A stretch of DNA of 64,000 bases, from assembly GCF_019774615.1 (NCBI RefSeq), contig NZ_CP081497.1:2294001-2358000 (forward strand). The letters run 5' to 3'. Numbering within the stretch: position 1 is the first letter of the stretch; each line of letters begins with the position of its first letter. Source of the stretch: Streptomyces sp. BHT-5-2 (lineage in GTDB: Bacteria > Actinomycetota > Actinomycetes > Streptomycetales > Streptomycetaceae). The notes under the pieces are model-generated. The model was not told the origin of the DNA and searched no databases. It was given only the letters and a program-made list of their open reading frames with translations. The translations under genes were made by a program, and so were the position numbers. Positions 62,109-64,000 of the stretch are shown here, in pieces.

Positions 62109-63431
62109 CTAGTCCTGGGTGATCCTCAGCGTCGTGGTCGCGTGCGGTTCGGTGTTGCCCAGACCGATGCTCAGGATGGCCACTTCCTCGGTCAGGCCGG
62201 CTGCCACGGGCGGCATGGCCACCCGGCCGAGCTGGTCGGTGAGGACCACGCGTTCCCTGGTGCCGTCGTCGAAGGTCGCCCCGTCCGCATCGATGCGGCA
62301 GGTGAGCGGAATGCCCGGTACGGGGTGGCCGTTGGAGATGTACTCGGCGATGAGGGGCTGCTGGACGTGGTCCTTCATGTGCACCACGGACTCGCCCTGA
62401 TAGACCACCTGGGTCCGGCCGACGAGGGAAGCGCCGCCGTAAGGAGGCGGAGGCACGACGTACTTGCCGAAGGACTTGTTCCCGGGGCTCGTGTACCAGA
62501 GCTCCCCGTTGGTGCCGACGCAGAGGCCCTGCGCGCCTTTGCCGTGGGGGAGGTCGATCGTGGATTCCAGGCTCGGCTGATGGCGGTCGATTTCGTGCAG
62601 GCCCTTGCTGGAGGCCACCCACACCTTGTCGTCCGTGTAGAACACCAGTTGTTGCGGCACCGCGTCGCCCAGAGACACGGTGGTGCTGAGGCCCTCCGCG
62701 ATGTCCCAGCGGATCACCTGGTTGGGATTGGTGGCGGTGAACCAGACCGCCTCGGTGTCGGCGATGATGTAGAAGGGCTTCTGCTCGGGTCCGTCGAGGA
62801 TTCCGACGCTTTCCCATGTCGTCTGTCCGGGCGAGCGCCGGAACACACCGTTCTTGGTCCTGGTGGGGTTGCTGGCCCGCTTCTGACCTGTCGCCCAGTA
62901 GGTGTGGGTTTTCTTGTCGATCGGGTCCGTCGCGACGGCCACGTCCCAGAGATAGGTGTCATGGACGACGGGCATCTTGGCGTATGTGCCGCCGTGGGCG
63001 GGGATGGGGAGGATGCCGACGTAGTTGTGGATCGGCTCCGCGAACAGCAAGTCGTAGCTGATGTTCGGTTTGCCCTCGGTGCCCTTGTCGGTCGTCCGGA
63101 GCTTGATGCTCTCCGCCCGGCCGTCCCGTGGCTCCAACTCGTACACGGTGATCGGGAAGTTCCCTTGGGTTTCCATCATCAGGATGGGGTCCACCTTGTC
63201 CGGCGACGCCATCCAGATCCGCTGGTTCTCGGATACCGGGTCCTTCATGACTCCGGCCGTGAGGTCGTAATTCAGGGTCGGGATGACTCGCCTGCTGTTG
63301 GGGTCGTTGGGATTTACCCTGACGACGGACCGGTTGCTGGTGGTGATCCACAAGTAGCGCTGATTTCCCACGGCCACCGAATGCGGTGTCAGATTGAGGT
63401 TGAAGTCCTGGATGTTGGCGGTGTCTGCCAC
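62109..63431 (-). CDS. Propeller plus Ig-like protein B (fibre or cargo candidate)
   Basis: A 440-residue protein of the same design. Propeller blades span ~1-330 (HSVAVGNQRYLWITTSNRSV; TYLWDVAVATDPIDKKTHTY; KPFYIIADTEAVWFTATNPN; DDKVWVASSKGLHEIDRHQP). One Ig-like domain follows (VVYQGESVVHMKDHVQQPLI, then CRIDADGATFDDGTRERVVL). I chose the GTG at 63431, which has GAGGGGG 7 bases upstream; an ATG at 63470 would add 13 residues. It is the first gene of the minus-strand operon as seen here, 99 bases before protein A. Its role is inferred. Confidence 0.78.
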   Translation of the reverse strand: MADTANIQDFNLNLTPHSVAVGNQRYLWITTSNRSVVRVNPNDPNSRRVIPTLNYDLTAGVMKDPVSENQRIWMASPDKVDPILMMETQGNFPITVYELEPRDGRAESIKLRTTDKGTEGKPNISYDLLFAEPIHNYVGILPIPAHGGTYAKMPVVHDTYLWDVAVATDPIDKKTHTYWATGQKRASNPTRTKNGVFRRSPGQTTWESVGILDGPEQKPFYIIADTEAVWFTATNPNQVIRWDIAEGLSTTVSLGDAVPQQLVFYTDDKVWVASSKGLHEIDRHQPSLESTIDLPHGKGAQGLCVGTNGELWYTSPGNKSFGKYVVPPPPYGGASLVGRTQVVYQGESVVHMKDHVQQPLIAEYISNGHPVPGIPLTCRIDADGATFDDGTRERVVLTDQLGRVAMPPVAAGLTEEVAILSIGLGNTEPHATTTLRITQD

Positions 63432-64000
63432 GGTGATCCCCCTCTGACCTTTGTTGAAGCGTGAACCCATCGGAGGGCGCGTGGAAGTGCGCACCAGCAA
63501 AAGGTGCCGCGGATTGATGGCTCACGCGAGGACGATGCTCGGCCGGTCGAGAGTATGCCGCCAGCACTCGCCGCCGCACCTGGGCGAAACCGGCCACCAC
63601 GGGGCGGGGCTCCTGGCCTACGGGCGACACGGCTCCGCCCCCGCTACTCGGCTGGCATTTCAGCCGTGAACGGGGATATCCGACGCATGTCATTCCGCGC
63701 GATCCCCTGGTAGTCGATCTCGACAGGCAGGCTCGTCAAGGGTGCCTGTGCAGCGCTGACATGGCGGAACGATGTGGCCAGAACTCCTTCAAGAACCGTT
63801 TCCGCACGCCGGGAAAGCGGCCCCATGGAGAGAAATGACCTTGCCCGAATTGGTACGGACCTGCGATTGCCTATCGGTGGCCCTTCATGCTTCCTGCCGC
63901 AGGGCGCCGGCGGGAAGGCGAGGCCACCGAGCGCAAGCATCACGTCCTGGTCGCCGGCCCCGATTGCAGGATGTCCCCTCAACGCCTCATCGGGTTCTCC
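63432..64000. other. Right flank, no supported gene
   Basis: The minus-strand operon promoter should lie here, directly upstream of 63431, but no boxes stand out. A 112-codon minus frame at 63644-63982 has weak composition and no family match, and I do not call it a gene. Confidence 0.4.

Noticed and set aside
63644..63982. 112-codon minus-strand frame at the right edge
   Set aside because: Weak composition, no ribosome-binding site and no recognisable domain.

Overview
The DNA is uniformly GC-rich, with GC-biased third codon positions, many GTG starts and ATGA/GTGA stop-start overlaps. It carries ESX-type (WXG100-like) and Rhs/YD-repeat polymorphic toxins and an actinobacterial contractile injection system. 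All of this points to a filamentous actinomycete, most likely Streptomyces. No rRNA, tRNA or CRISPR array was seen. The window reads as an accessory chromosomal region.

Layout. (1) 0.2-8.0 kb: a decayed serine recombinase, then a compact toxin operon (WXG100-like protein, Rhs toxin, probable immunity protein). Two diverged copies of a ~66-bp sequence flank this block. (2) 8.6-20.7 kb: a 1436-aa secreted DNRLRE/LamG protein, a 2326-aa secreted YD-repeat protein ending in a HINT autoprotease and a small ADP-ribosyltransferase-like toxin candidate, a probable immunity gene, and a tyrosine-integrase remnant. (3) 21-31 kb: solitary ResB, a Bcr/CflA-type MFS exporter, a 28-bp-arm palindromic repeat, an EF-hand protein, a DAPG/phloretin-hydrolase-like enzyme, a TetR regulator with its own palindrome, and an FAD/NAD(P) oxidoreductase. 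(4) 31.2-36.1 kb: a patch of broken genes (S66 peptidase, HAD phosphatase, IS701-like transposase joined to peroxiredoxin, YdcF) around an intact VTC/DUF4956 pair and two small hypothetical genes. (5) 36.4-38.3 kb: a DUF6193 protein and an endonuclease VII-domain protein.

(6) 38.76-63.43 kb: a full extracellular (or cytoplasmic) contractile injection system (eCIS). Sheath 1, tube 1, sheath 2 and a small conserved protein lie on the plus strand. Convergent to them, read from 63.4 kb down to 42.6 kb, are two propeller/Ig-like proteins, a tail-assembly-chaperone-like protein, a 52-aa DUF6760-type protein, a Pro-rich variable protein, tube 2, a LysM baseplate protein, a VgrG-like spike, gp25, baseplate J-like 1, tail protein I, baseplate J-like 2, a 995-aa YVTN propeller, a DUF4255 cap/terminator and an AAA+ ATPase. 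A perfect hairpin separates the converging halves. Expected assembly: the gp25/J/I baseplate holds the spike, tube polymerises inside sheath, the DUF4255 protein caps the particle, and the AAA+ ATPase acts in assembly or recycling.

Unusual eCIS points are two sheath genes sharing 383 identical bases, hemopexin-like repeats inside a baseplate J protein, three beta-propeller proteins, a tract of compensating frameshifts in the Pro-rich protein, and no recognisable PAAR tip or conventional tape measure. All functional calls come from reading the sequence and recalling family features; no database search was run.
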